DNA from: Armatimonadota bacterium
GTDB taxonomy: Bacteria; Armatimonadota; UBA10988
NCBI GenBank assembly: GCA_016235455.1
Contig: JACRKZ010000087.1
Span: 1 to 49,402, forward strand
Direction: 5' to 3'
Length of the DNA stretch: 49,402 nt
The position numbers were made by a program, and so were the translations under genes. Positions 42,305 through 49,402 of the stretch are shown here, piece after piece (positions within the stretch are counted from its first letter, which is position 1; every line of letters starts with the position of its first letter). Under the pieces are notes generated by a model, which was not told the DNA's origin, did not search any database, and worked only from the letters and a program-made list of their open reading frames with translations.

Positions 42305-44927
42305 ACGCTGGGTGTTGCTCGCGGCGGTGGCCGCGTGCACCGCCATCTGGGCGGCCGATCCGCTGCCCGTGCTCGACCCCAACCGGGCCGAGTTCCCGGA
42401 CAGTTCGCTGGTCGACTTTGGCGCGCTCACGCCGCGCCACACCGCACAGCAGGGCTTCATGCGGACCGACCGCGAGGGTCGGTTCGTCTGGGAGAACGGC
42501 CAGCGCGCGCGCTTCTGGGGCATCAACGTCGCCTCCGACAGCGTCTTCCAGGCGCCCGAGCGCATCGAGACCTGCCTCCAGCGCATCCGCCGCGCCGGGT
42601 TCAACCTGGTGCGCATTCACCATATCGACGGCACCGGCCGGGGCATCATCCTCGGCCAGAAGGACAGCACCACCTGGGACGAGACCAAGCTTAGGGCGTT
42701 GGACTACTGGGTCGACCGCTGCGGGCAGTTGGGCATCTCGGTCTACCTGGACCTGCTCGACTACCGCACCTTCCACAGCGGCGACGGCATCCCCAACGCC
42801 GAGATGCTGGGCCGCGGCGCCAAGCCCTACGCGCTGTTCGACGAGGCGCTTATCAACCTGCAGAAGCGCTACGCCAAGGCCTTGCTGCGCGACCACATCA
42901 ACAGCTACAACGGCAAGTGCTTCGCCGACGACTCGGCCGTGGTCATGGTCGAACTGTTCGACGAGAACGGCCTGTTCATCCGCCGGCGCGACTGGGGCGG
43001 TCTGGCGGAGCCCTACCGCACCACGCTGCGCCGACGCTGGAACGACTTCCTGCTGGACCGCTACGGCTCCACCGAGGCACTCGCGGCCGCCTGGGGCCGC
43101 TCCGGCGTCAATCCGCCCTTCTCGGCCGATCAGCGGCTGGAACAGGGCTCGGTGGCGCTGCCGACACCAGCGCTCTCGCCCGACTCCGTAGCCACCACGG
43201 TCACCTCCAAGCTGGAACGCGCCATCGGCTCGGACGCGGCGCGGTTCGCCCATCGCGTGCATCGGGCCTACTATCGCTCCATGCGCGACTTCCTGCGGCG
43301 CGAGGTGCGCTTGCGTGTGCCGATCAGCGCCGTGGGTGACTTCTCGGTCGTGCCTGACCTGCTGTCGGTGGTGCAGGAACTCGATTTCGTCGGCACCAAC
43401 TTCTACTGGGACCACCCGGTGTTCCGCGCCGGCCGGCCGTGGCAGTATCCCTACATCTTCCACTACTGGAACGCGCTCGGCAGCACCAACATCGAGGGCT
43501 TCGGCCCGGTGCTCGCACTGTCGCGCATGAGCCGCAAGCCGCTGGTGGTGCGCGAGTGGAACTACTGCTTCCCCAACCCGTACCGCTCGGGCGGCATGGT
43601 GGAGGCCGCCGCCTATGCCGCGCTGCAGGACGTCGACGCGATGATCCTGTTCACCTATGGCACGCTGCCGCAGAAGCGCAGCATCGGCTGGTTCGACTGC
43701 CAGGCCGATCCGTCGCGCTGGGGTCTGGCCGGCATCACGGGCGCCGCCTTCCTGCAGACCGCTGTCAGCCCCGCCAAGTACCGCATCGAACTGGGCCACT
43801 CGGACGTCGACACGTTCCTCTTCAAGTCCTATGAGACCGAAGTGCGCAACCTGGCCTATGTGTCGCGCGTGGCCACCCGCTGCTTCGACCGGCAACTCGC
43901 GCCGGACGCCGATCTGACCATCGCCAGCGGCCGGTCGGGCGCCGCCGAATATGCCAATGGCCCGCTGCTGCTGTTGCGCAATGATCCTTCGGTGACCACC
44001 GCCGGCGACAGCCTGGAGCAGACCTCGGACCACTTCGGCTATCCGTTGGGCTTGTCGTCGAGCGGCGGGGGAAGCTACGTGTTCGACGGGCTGCTGCTGT
44101 CGGCGGCCGGCCCCGTCTGGCGTGGTTCAGGCTCGCGCTTTGCCTTGTCGGCCATCCAGAGCTTGGGCCTGCGGGCCGTGGGCCAGGGCACGGGCGACGC
44201 TGTGGGCTACTGGGACCCGGCGCGCAAGATCGCTGGGTTCGGCGCACTGAACGAAACCGAGACCGTGCGCGTGGCGCTCGACATGCTCAACGTGCTCTAC
44301 CAGGCGCCCGTCGGCCGCGACGACTGCACCAACCGCCGATTCCGCTCCGACACGGGGGAGCTGCTGCGCGACTCGAATCGCGGCCAACTGCAGATCAACA
44401 CCCCGCGCTACGCCGCAGTGGCTGGCGACCTGCGCGGCGGCCCTTACCAACTGGGCGCGCTGCGTCTCGAGACCAGCACCACCATCGGCGCGGTCACGCT
44501 GTTCAGCCTCGATGGCCTGCCCCTGAGCGAGTGCAAGCGATTCGTCATGAAGGCCGTGTCGCAGGCCGGCAACACGGGCATGGTGGCTAGCGCACCTGGC
44601 CCGCAGAACAACCCCTCCAATCGCTGGATCGTCGACTCCGAGGGCGTCAGCCCGGTGCGTACCGGCGGTCGCGCGCAACTCGGCGGTCTGCGCGTCTACC
44701 GCGGCACCGACCTGTGGTTCCAGGTGGATCTGGCCGAGGGCACCGTGGAACTCGTGCACGACGCCGGCGGCTGGCGCTGGTGGACCGACACACCCGACGC
44801 CCGCGTGACCGTGCCGGGCGCCGAGAAGGCCTGGGCCTTGGGCGTCGACGGCCGAGTCGACGAGCTGCCGATGACGCTCAGTGGGCTGCCGTACCCGGAG
44901 CGCGCGCTGTTGGTCCGCGCCGAGTGA
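42291..44927 (+). CDS. Large secreted glycoside hydrolase (GH5-like barrel)
   Basis: 878 residues. Signal peptide (VLLAAVAACTAIWAADP). Clan-A type barrel from about residue 45: ARFWGINVASDSVFQAPERI, AGFNLVRIHHIDGTGRG, GISVYLDLLDYRTFHSG, then VVMVELFDENGLF where the acid/base Glu is preceded by Asp instead of the usual Asn, and PLVVREWNYCFPNPYRS, which holds the expected nucleophile Glu. The C-terminal 400 residues are beta-rich. Probably releases sugars from plant-type polysaccharide, but family and specificity are uncertain. The ATG at 42291 has GGTGGAGA upstream and overlaps the deacetylase gene, so the two enzymes are made together. Confidence 0.83.
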   Translation: MGLSRRWVLLAAVAACTAIWAADPLPVLDPNRAEFPDSSLVDFGALTPRHTAQQGFMRTDREGRFVWENGQRARFWGINVASDSVFQAPERIETCLQRIRRAGFNLVRIHHIDGTGRGIILGQKDSTTWDETKLRALDYWVDRCGQLGISVYLDLLDYRTFHSGDGIPNAEMLGRGAKPYALFDEALINLQKRYAKALLRDHINSYNGKCFADDSAVVMVELFDENGLFIRRRDWGGLAEPYRTTLRRRWNDFLLDRYGSTEALAAAWGRSGVNPPFSADQRLEQGSVALPTPALSPDSVATTVTSKLERAIGSDAARFAHRVHRAYYRSMRDFLRREVRLRVPISAVGDFSVVPDLLSVVQELDFVGTNFYWDHPVFRAGRPWQYPYIFHYWNALGSTNIEGFGPVLALSRMSRKPLVVREWNYCFPNPYRSGGMVEAAAYAALQDVDAMILFTYGTLPQKRSIGWFDCQADPSRWGLAGITGAAFLQTAVSPAKYRIELGHSDVDTFLFKSYETEVRNLAYVSRVATRCFDRQLAPDADLTIASGRSGAAEYANGPLLLLRNDPSVTTAGDSLEQTSDHFGYPLGLSSSGGGSYVFDGLLLSAAGPVWRGSGSRFALSAIQSLGLRAVGQGTGDAVGYWDPARKIAGFGALNETETVRVALDMLNVLYQAPVGRDDCTNRRFRSDTGELLRDSNRGQLQINTPRYAAVAGDLRGGPYQLGALRLETSTTIGAVTLFSLDGLPLSECKRFVMKAVSQAGNTGMVASAPGPQNNPSNRWIVDSEGVSPVRTGGRAQLGGLRVYRGTDLWFQVDLAEGTVELVHDAGGWRWWTDTPDARVTVPGAEKAWALGVDGRVDELPMTLSGLPYPERALLVRAE

Positions 44928-45052
44928 GTCGGGGCCGGCGTAATGGTTGCGAAACAATGGCGGTGGCCCCGGATGGGTTGGCAAAGGGCCTGCCGTTCCG
45001 CCTCCCGGGCGCGCTGGTCTGTCGGAGTTGTGGTCTGTGCGTCACAGTCTGT

Positions 45053-45082
45053 TTGACGCGCTGAAACGCGGCATGGTATAGT
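45053..45082 (+). promoter_or_regulatory. Promoter of the response regulator genes
   Basis: TTGACG at 45053-45058, an 18-nt spacer and TATAGT at 45077-45082, about 35 nt before the first receiver gene. The rest of 44928-45052 shows no gene, only a small dyad CTGTG/CACAG at 45035-45047. Confidence 0.65.
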
Positions 45083-45117
45083 GCAGGGACGACGTCGAGA
45101 GGCGATCTGGCACAGGC

Positions 45118-45504
45118 ATGGCCAAACTAATCCTGGTGGTCGAAGACGAGCATCCTGTCGCTCGGCTGATCCAGGTCAATCTGGAGAGTGTCGGCTACGA
45201 GGTGCGCGTGGCGGCCAATGGCGCCGAGGCGCTGGCGGCGCTGGCTGAACAGATGCCGGCCCTGGTGGTGCTGGATGTGGTCATGCCGCGGATGGACGGG
45301 TTCGAGGTGCTGCGGCACCTCAAGTCGGATCCGGATACCGCGGATCTGCCGGTGGTGATGCTGACGGCTCGCAGCGACGAGCAGTCGATTTTCCAGGGCT
45401 GGGCCGGAGGGGTTCATAGTTACATGACCAAACCCTTCCATCCCGAGGACCTGCTGTTGTTGGTGGAGCGTATGCTGTCCGACGTGACCTACCCGGACGA
45501 TTGA
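45118..45504 (+). CDS. CheY-like single-domain response regulator
   Basis: 128 residues, a receiver domain only. Acidic pair Glu9-Asp10, phospho-acceptor Asp53 in LVVLDVVMPRMDGFEVL, Thr in VVMLTARS and Lys in YMTKPFHPED are all present, so it should be phosphorylated normally. The insert QGWAGGVHSY is shared with the next gene. Output must be through protein contact. The partner histidine kinase is not in the window. First gene after the promoter at 45053-45082. Confidence 0.92.
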   Translation: MAKLILVVEDEHPVARLIQVNLESVGYEVRVAANGAEALAALAEQMPALVVLDVVMPRMDGFEVLRHLKSDPDTADLPVVMLTARSDEQSIFQGWAGGVHSYMTKPFHPEDLLLLVERMLSDVTYPDD

Positions 45505-45584
45505 CGGCGCCCCAACTGTTCGTGACCGAGACAGGTAGCGGCAGCGTCGGCCGGGTGCGGCCAGGCGCGAGGAGTGAGACGGCG

Positions 45585-46004
45585 ATGGCGAAGCGCATTC
45601 TGGCGGTGGACGACGAGCGGCACATCGTGCGGCTGATCCAGGTCAACCTGGAGCGCGCCGGCTACGAGGTTGTGACCGCCGGCGACGGCCTGCAGGCGTT
45701 GGAGGTGGTGGCCAAGGAACGGCCCGACCTGATCGTCTTGGACTGGATGATGCCGCAGCTCAACGGCATGGAGACGCTCAAGCGGCTCAAGGCCAACCCG
45801 GCCACCAGCAACATTCCGGTGATCATGCTGACCGCCAAGAGCCAGGACGCGGACGTCTTCAAGGGCTGGCAGTCGGGTTGCGACTGCTACCTGACCAAGC
45901 CGTTCAACCCCATGGAGCTGCTGACGTTCGTCAAGCGCATCTTCACCGAACTCGAGAACCCGACCGACGACGACGACGAGAGCGGCGGCCGCATCGTCAT
46001 CTAG
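45585..46004 (+). CDS. Second CheY-like single-domain response regulator
   Basis: 139 residues. Intact receiver: Asp9-Asp10, Asp53 in LIVLDWMMPQLNGMETL, Thr in VIMLTAKS and Lys in YLTKPFNPME. Closely similar to the previous protein in order and wording (RLIQVNLE, KGWQSGCDCY), so the two are probably paralogues from a duplication. The tail DDDDESGGRIVI is acidic. The ATG at 45585 has GAGGAG upstream. It follows the first by 80 nt. Confidence 0.92.
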   Translation: MAKRILAVDDERHIVRLIQVNLERAGYEVVTAGDGLQALEVVAKERPDLIVLDWMMPQLNGMETLKRLKANPATSNIPVIMLTAKSQDADVFKGWQSGCDCYLTKPFNPMELLTFVKRIFTELENPTDDDDESGGRIVI

Positions 46005-46028
46005 TCGCGCCGTGCCTGGGGTAGGGCG

Positions 46029-46190
46029 ATGACCTGTCCGCGGTGTCGGGCGGCCATGCAGGCGGAGCGGCATCTGTGCCACAAGCAGCGCAAGTGGCGC
46101 TGCCCGCGCTGTGGACGGGTTCGCTTTCAGCGTCTGGCCGACCGTGGTCGGCGGCAGGTGCGCGCCGATCGCCACTCTGGCGACGGCTAG
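46029..46190 (+). CDS. 53-residue zinc-ribbon protein
   Basis: MTCPRCRAAMQAERHLCHKQ followed by RKWRCPRCGRVRFQRL and a basic tail ending HSGDG. Two CPRC knuckles 22 residues apart form a plausible zinc ribbon, with the rest rich in Arg. GGGGTAGGG precedes the ATG at 46029. It is preceded by the second receiver (24 nt) and followed by the OmpR-type regulator (29 nt), all same strand. Too short for many annotation pipelines. The ribbon and basic tail suggest nucleic-acid binding or a structural role. That is only a guess. Confidence 0.6.
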   Translation: MTCPRCRAAMQAERHLCHKQRKWRCPRCGRVRFQRLADRGRRQVRADRHSGDG

Positions 46191-46219
46191 GGACGCGGCA
46201 GCGGCCCGGAGGTGGTTTC

Positions 46220-46897
46220 TTGGTACGCATCTACGTCTTCGGCGATCGTCAGCCGTTGATCGAAGCCTGCCGATTCTCGTTGGGTCGGCTGGGCTATGTG
46301 TCCTACACGCCACCCGAGGTGATGACCTTCCTGGAAGGCATCTGCGCGCATCGTCCCGACCTCATCGTGGTCGACCTCATCGCCCAAGGCATGGCTGGGC
46401 TGAAGCTCTGTCGCGAGTTGCGCGGCGACCCGCGATTCCGCCAGATCCCCACCATCGTCGTGGCCACGCCGCCGCTGCTCAGCGGCATCGAGCCCGAACT
46501 CGGCTACGATGACTTCCTCGTGGAGCCGTTCACGGCCGAGGAGGTCGAGGCACGAGTCAAGCTGGTCCAGTGGCGGCTGCGCGGCGTCAGCAGCGAAGAC
46601 ATTGTCGAGGTGGGTCCGCTCACCATGCACCTGTCGGCCTATCAGGCGTCGATCGACGGCGAGCCGATGGAGCTGACCCACCTCGAGTTCGAACTGCTCA
46701 AGTTCCTGGCCACCCATCGCGGCGTGGTCTACACCCGCGAGATGCTGCTCAGCCTGGTCTGGGGCGAGGATTACTACGGCGGCACGCGCACGGTCGATGT
46801 GCACGTGCGACGGCTGCGGGCCAAGCTCGGCGAGCAGCACGAGAACCTCATCCAGACCGTGCGCGGCGTGGGCTACCGCTTCGAAGAGGTCGGCTGA
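46220..46897 (+). CDS. OmpR/PhoB-family regulator with a degenerate receiver
   Basis: 225 residues. The receiver keeps the acceptor-position Asp52 in LIVVDLIAQGMAG, but the usual acidic pair is reduced to Gly8-Asp9 and the conserved Lys of the KPF motif is Glu102 (FLVEPFTAEEV). Such receivers are often phosphorylation-independent. The C-terminal winged helix is normal: TMHLSAYQASIDGEPMELTH, LEFELLKFLATHRGVVYTRE, VWGEDYYGGTRTVDVHVRRL and the last QTVRGVGYRF. The start TTG at 46220 has GGAGG seven nt upstream and gives MVRIYVFGD. Longer frames add no homologous residues. It is the last gene of the four-gene run and is convergent with the kinase gene. Confidence 0.88.
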   Translation: MVRIYVFGDRQPLIEACRFSLGRLGYVSYTPPEVMTFLEGICAHRPDLIVVDLIAQGMAGLKLCRELRGDPRFRQIPTIVVATPPLLSGIEPELGYDDFLVEPFTAEEVEARVKLVQWRLRGVSSEDIVEVGPLTMHLSAYQASIDGEPMELTHLEFELLKFLATHRGVVYTREMLLSLVWGEDYYGGTRTVDVHVRRLRAKLGEQHENLIQTVRGVGYRFEEVG

Positions 46898-46927
46898 CGC
46901 CACGCTGCGCCGCCGATGTCCGCGAGG

Positions 46928-48727
46928 CTAGCGGTTCTGATCCTCGAGTTGCCTGCGTAGCGACGGCAGCATCAGGTCGTCGAAGCGCGTGCCATCGGGC
47001 ATCTGGCCGTTGATGAAGTTCAGACCGCAGTCGGGGCAATGCGTCTCGGCCGGGCCATCCACCAGCGCCTGGCAGGCGCCACAGCGCACCTCCCAGCCAC
47101 CGAAGGCCAGCTCCAGCTTGATGCGCTGCGTGACGAATCCCTTGAGGCTCAGCCCGCACAGGCTGCACGTCGGCCGCGCGTCCTTGCGCACCCCATTGCA
47201 GTAGGGGCAGCGCTGGAGCAACTCCACCGCCTGGTCATAGGCATCGACCACGACCGCGCGGCCGGTGGTCAGGTCTACCGCACTCTTGCTCAGGCCCTCA
47301 GGCGGCAGGTCGCGGTAGACGGTGCGGCAGACCGGGCACTCGGCGACGCGCAGTTGCACCGACGCGGCGCAAGTGCCGCAGGCCAGGCCGGGCTTGCCGC
47401 CCGGCTGGCGAATGACCAGCACCTGGCCGTCGGTGTAGCGGAAGATCTTCTCATTGCACTTGACGCAGCGCAACGGATGGGTGATTGGCGTCAGGCAGTT
47501 GGGGCAGGCCGTGATGGGCACCGGCTCGGGGCCATCGGGTCCAGCCGGCAACCACTGCACGATGCGCCGCTCGTGCAGCGCTTCGACCATCTCGCCGGCC
47601 GTGGCGAAGCGGCGGTCGGGACGCTTCTGTAGACACCGGTAGACCACGCCGCGCAGCGCCGCATGGACATCGTCGGGCAGCGGCGCGGGCCGCTCATGCA
47701 CCACAGCGTTGAGCACGCTGCGCACATCGTTGCCAGGGAACGGTCGTCGGCCCGCGGCCAGTTCGTAGAGCACCGCGCCCAGGGCCCACACATCGCTGCG
47801 CAGGTCGCATTCGGCGCCCATGGTCTGCTCGGGTGCCATGTAGGCGGGCGTGCCGATCTGGCGGCCGACGCGGATGATGCCGGCGTCGCGCGGCGGGTCA
47901 AGGTCCTCGAGCCGCGGCGCGCCCTGTTGCTGTGCCAGGCCGAAGTCGGCCAGCACGACCCGGTCGTCGGGGCCGACGAGCATGACGTTGGCGGGCTTGA
48001 GGTCGCGATGAATGATACCGGCCCAGTGCACGGCGCCCACCGCGGCGCACAACTGGAACATGACGCGCTCGATGGAGCGCACGTCGAGGCGGCCGCCGAC
48101 GAGTTTCTCGCGCAGCGTCATGCCGTCGAGCAGCTCCATGGCCAGCCACGGCGCACCATCGTGTTCGCCCGAGCCGTAGGAGCGCACCACATTTGTGTGG
48201 TTGATGGCGGCCAGCACGGCCGCCTCGCGGCGGAACAGCGCGCGCCGATGCTCCTCTTCACGCTGGGTCCAATCGCGGCGACGGCGCAGCACTTTCAGCG
48301 CCACGATGCGGCCGGCGCTATCGCGGGCCTCGTAGACGCGACCCACGGCGCCGCTGCCGAGTTCGGCCACGATGGTCCACGGGCCGAGCTGGTCGCCGGC
48401 GGCGAACTGCTGCTCGGAGCCCGGCTGATGCAGGCGCAGCGTGAGCAGGTAGGAGCCGACCTGGATGCGGTCGCTGATGCGCAGCAGGCGCGCGGCGGTG
48501 ACGCGTTCGCCATTGACCAGCGTGGGCACGACGGTGCCACCGGGGGCCAGAATGACCTGGTCTGAGCGCACGCGCAGCCCGCAGTGAGTGGGTGCGACGG
48601 CGGCGTCGGACAGCACGACCGAGCAACGCGGGCTGCGGCCGACGACCAGATCACCCTCGTGCAGCGGGTAGACTCGGCCCCGCTGAGGGCCCTCGACGAT
48701 CTCCAGTGCGAACTGCGGCTTGCTCAT
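46928..48727 (-). CDS. Ser/Thr protein kinase with N-terminal FHA and C-terminal zinc ribbons
   Basis: 599 residues, no membrane segment. FHA domain at about residues 5-100 (VVGRSPRCSVVLSDAAVAPT, then HCGLRV and LVNGERV), with the Arg and His kept but the Ser/Thr-x-Asn-Gly end altered. Kinase domain about 115-390: VAELGSGAVGRVYEARD, VALKVLRRRR, HRDLKPANVM, LADFGLAQ, GTPAYMAPEQT. The last 190 residues contain four zinc ribbons: CPNC/CVKC, CGTC/CPVC, CPYC/CSLC and CGAC/CPDC. Kinase-ribbon fusions of this length are unusual. The ATG at 48727 follows GAGGAG at a long spacing (15 nt), so the exact start is less sure. Convergent with the OmpR-type gene (30 nt apart) and divergent from flagellin. 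Confidence 0.9.
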   Translation of the reverse strand: MSKPQFALEIVEGPQRGRVYPLHEGDLVVGRSPRCSVVLSDAAVAPTHCGLRVRSDQVILAPGGTVVPTLVNGERVTAARLLRISDRIQVGSYLLTLRLHQPGSEQQFAAGDQLGPWTIVAELGSGAVGRVYEARDSAGRIVALKVLRRRRDWTQREEEHRRALFRREAAVLAAINHTNVVRSYGSGEHDGAPWLAMELLDGMTLREKLVGGRLDVRSIERVMFQLCAAVGAVHWAGIIHRDLKPANVMLVGPDDRVVLADFGLAQQQGAPRLEDLDPPRDAGIIRVGRQIGTPAYMAPEQTMGAECDLRSDVWALGAVLYELAAGRRPFPGNDVRSVLNAVVHERPAPLPDDVHAALRGVVYRCLQKRPDRRFATAGEMVEALHERRIVQWLPAGPDGPEPVPITACPNCLTPITHPLRCVKCNEKIFRYTDGQVLVIRQPGGKPGLACGTCAASVQLRVAECPVCRTVYRDLPPEGLSKSAVDLTTGRAVVVDAYDQAVELLQRCPYCNGVRKDARPTCSLCGLSLKGFVTQRIKLELAFGGWEVRCGACQALVDGPAETHCPDCGLNFINGQMPDGTRFDDLMLPSLRRQLEDQNR

Positions 48728-48854
48728 CAGGCTAGTCAGTGTCTCCTCTGTGGGACGACGCACGCCCGCTGATGTTACACCAGATTCAGGGTCGGTGCAG
48801 TCCACCTGCCTCGGCGTAGCCTTCTCGGTTCACATTGGGGCGGCAGACTCCGGC

Positions 48855-48881
48855 TAAAGGACAGCCGGGACGGTCCGATGT
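48855..48881 (+). promoter_or_regulatory. Sigma-28 (FliA) promoter of flagellin
   Basis: TAAAGGAC at 48855-48862, an 11-nt spacer and TCCGATGT at 48874-48881. The key TAAAG and CCGAT blocks fit the sigma-28 consensus (TAAAGTTT-N11-GCCGATAA) at exact spacing. The start of transcription should be near 48888. Confidence 0.72.
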
Positions 48882-48953
48882 ACCCATAGCAGCCCTTCAA
48901 CGGACGACGTTGGCGGGTACCTAGACAACCTGCAGACGATGAGGAGAACCCAG

Positions 48954-49402
48954 ATGCCATTCAGCATCAGGAACAACGTCGTCGCCATGTTCACCCAGCG
49001 CAGTATGGCCAACACACAGGCTGAGCTGGGCGGGGTCATGGAACGACTATCCAGCGGCTACCGCATCAACAAAGCGGCTGACGACGCGGCCGGACTCGCG
49101 ATTAGCGAGAAGCTGCGCGCTCAAGTGCGAGGCCTGACGCAGGCTTCGCGGAACGCTCAAGACCGAATCAGTGTCATCCAAACGGCTGAGGCTGCGCTCG
49201 GTGAGTCCGGGAGCATCCTGCAGCGCATGCGTGAGTTGTCGGTTCAGGCCGCCAACGACACGCTGACCACCGGCGACCGCGCGAACATCCAAGCGGAAGT
49301 GGACGCGCTGTTGGCCGAGGTGGATCGGTTTGCCGGCGCCACCGAGTTCAACACGATGAAGCTGATCAGCGGTTCGCTGTCCACTTCGTCGATGACGCTG
49401 CA
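48954..49402 (+). CDS. fliC: Flagellin (N-terminus, cut by window edge)
   Basis: About 149 residues visible. The N-terminal D0/D1 helical domain is typical: NVVAMFTQRSMANTQ, RLSSGYRINKAADDAAGLAI, SEKLRAQVRGLTQASRNAQD, QTAEAALGESGSILQRMREL and SVQAANDTLTTGDRANIQ. It forms the flagellar filament. The ATG at 48954 has GAGGAGA upstream. Its sigma-28 promoter implies late flagellar control. The rest of the gene lies beyond the window, so domain size and any duplicates cannot be judged. Confidence 0.95.
   Translation, partial: MPFSIRNNVVAMFTQRSMANTQAELGGVMERLSSGYRINKAADDAAGLAISEKLRAQVRGLTQASRNAQDRISVIQTAEAALGESGSILQRMRELSVQAANDTLTTGDRANIQAEVDALLAEVDRFAGATEFNTMKLISGSLSTSSMTL

Noticed and set aside
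42297..44033. A 578-codon open frame on the minus strand
   Set aside because: Antisense to the large glycosidase, His/Val/Gln-rich without homology-like motifs.
1..49402. CRISPR array, tRNA, rRNA, integrase, prophage or toxin-antitoxin pair
   Set aside because: No regularly spaced direct repeats, no tRNA-like T-arm with cloverleaf, and no recombinase or phage protein was found on either strand.

Overview
The window is GC-rich (roughly two thirds G+C by eye) bacterial chromosome with densely packed genes on both strands. No tRNA, rRNA, CRISPR array, phage gene or transposase was seen. The best guess for the source is a member of Armatimonadota or a close relative. Two prepilin-like proteins carry the leader pattern [20 protein letters not shown] followed by [10 protein letters not shown] and a late H-x9-DG motif, a style common in that phylum. 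The many secreted glycosidases and a flagellin fit a motile polysaccharide user. This assignment rests on protein style, not on a phylogenetic marker.

Layout. 0-6 kb: class II fumarase (cut by the window edge), a secreted glycosidase-like protein, rpoZ overlapping dnaJ, a small acidic protein, a 64-bp perfect palindrome and a superoxide dismutase. 6-14 kb: a GH36/raffinose-synthase-like protein, then on the minus strand a tight set of octaheme HAO-like cytochrome c, YfhO-like membrane protein and sialate O-acetylesterase, with a 5'-truncated WrbA-like flavodoxin remnant upstream. 14-19.7 kb: a prepilin-like protein, formate-tetrahydrofolate ligase, a metallo-beta-lactamase-fold protein that has lost two metal histidines, and a Gly/Pro-rich membrane-anchored protein. 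19.8-28 kb: an fhaA-fhaB-rodA-pbpA-pknB cell-wall growth cluster with start/stop overlaps, then a lipoprotein and thiN.

28-35.5 kb: a sugar transferase, a VIT/vWA protein, a UPF0182 membrane protein with an 18-bp minisatellite, a small DUF4177-like secreted protein and hisA. 35.5-45 kb: a second copy of the palindromic repeat, a uronate-dehydrogenase-like gene coupled to a GH30 glycosidase, a SprT-like metalloprotease coupled to a sugar isomerase, a second prepilin-like protein, a TPR/polysaccharide-deacetylase fusion and a large glycosidase. 45-49.4 kb: a signalling block of two CheY-like receivers, a 53-residue zinc-ribbon protein, an OmpR-type regulator with a degenerate receiver and a convergent FHA/Ser-Thr kinase with four zinc ribbons. 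It ends in the start of a flagellin gene behind a good sigma-28 promoter.

Several strong sigma-70-type promoters are readable (TTGACA-N17-TACAAT before rpoZ, TTGACA-N17-TACGAT before UPF0182, TTGACG-N17-TACAGT before fhaA, TTGACA-N17-TATGTT before the small secreted gene). They fix several starts. The fhaA promoter implies a leaderless mRNA, and the UPF0182 promoter overlaps the ATG of the longest reading frame, so the true start is probably a downstream TTG. No complete new defence or mobile system is evident. The most unusual parts are the phospho-signalling block at the right end, the octaheme cytochrome operon, the metal-site-depleted MBL protein and the dispersed palindromic repeat.
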